Source: a bacterium
Lineage (GTDB): Bacteria > Margulisbacteria > Marinamargulisbacteria > JAAEMD01
DNA: 7,252 nucleotides
Direction: 5' to 3'
Assembly (NCBI GenBank): GCA_024225875.1
Contig: JAAEMD010000394.1
Location: forward strand, 1 to 7,252
In this document: positions 7,212-7,252 of the stretch, in pieces
Layout of the letters: each line of letters opens with the position of its first letter
How positions within the stretch are numbered: the first letter of the stretch is position 1
Position numbers and translations under genes: made by a program
The notes under the pieces: model-generated
What the model was told of the DNA's origin: nothing
The model's database searches: none
Seen by the model: the letters and a program-made list of their open reading frames with translations, nothing else

Positions 7212-7250
7212 TTAAGTTAAAGCAGCGGCCTTTTTTAAGTTCATTGCCGA
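7212..7250 (-). CDS. Possible C-terminal end of an IS transposase (partial)
   Basis: Twelve codons before a TAA stop (7214-7212) read SAMNLKKAAALT on the minus strand. A small-residue/Met-Asn-Leu-Lys-Lys tail resembles the C-terminal ends of DDE transposases of the IS1182/IS5 type, where a final helix often reads A-x-N-L-K-K/R. The rest of the gene would lie beyond the right edge. The non-coding stretch and the GC-rich hairpin downstream of the stop fit the end of an insertion element. A second minus-strand frame is also open here (IGNELKKGRCFNLT, stop near 7208), so the frame is not certain. The call is tentative. Confidence 0.3.
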   Translation of the reverse strand, partial: SAMNLKKAAALT

Positions 7251-7252
7251 TA

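Noticed and set aside
6764..7252. CRISPR array, tRNA or other RNA gene in the right non-coding region
   Set aside because: I see no regularly spaced repeats, no tRNA cloverleaf with a T-loop GTTCGANTC-like segment, and no recognisable riboswitch core.

Overview
This is an AT-rich bacterial chromosomal segment with long runs of A and T and many AAA, ATA and TTA codons. It holds four complete genes, the last codons of a fifth, and a probable insertion-sequence fragment at the right edge. Only bacterial gene families are seen: a SpoU-type rRNA methyltransferase, a membrane sensor histidine kinase homologue and the DNA-uptake channel ComEC. None of the four complete genes has a strong GGAGG-type ribosome binding site. 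I cannot assign a phylum. An AT-rich, possibly uncultured bacterium fits, and nothing suggests a phage or plasmid.

Layout from left to right. Positions 2-55 are the C-terminal codons of a gene that ends like a histidine kinase ATPase domain. Positions 56-269 are non-coding and hold a short TAGAAC repeat cluster (64-113), a weak hairpin (182-208) and a good sigma-70-type promoter (230-259). The promoter lies so close to the next start codon that the transcript would be nearly leaderless. Three co-directional, overlapping genes follow: a class III PLP-dependent aminotransferase (270-1553), an RlmB/TrmH-family 2'-O-ribose RNA methyltransferase (1540-2265) and a membrane sensor of histidine kinase architecture (2262-4394). 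They overlap by 14 and 4 bases and probably form one operon. On the opposite strand a full-length ComEC/Rec2 (6763-4385) converges on the kinase gene and overlaps its 3' end by 10 bases. Positions 6764-7211 hold no recognisable gene, only a 16-base palindrome and some hairpins. At the right edge, the last codons of a possible transposase (7250-7212) and a nearby hairpin (7119-7137) suggest the end of an insertion sequence.

The genes do not form one obvious pathway. The operon joins amino-acid metabolism, ribosome modification and a sensor, and ComEC serves DNA uptake. The most notable observation is that the sensor kinase has glutamine in place of the phosphoacceptor histidine (SQELNTPL instead of SHELRTPL) and a damaged G2 ATP-lid motif, while its other domains look intact. 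It may be a pseudokinase or a non-canonical signalling protein. I see no convincing new multi-gene system here.
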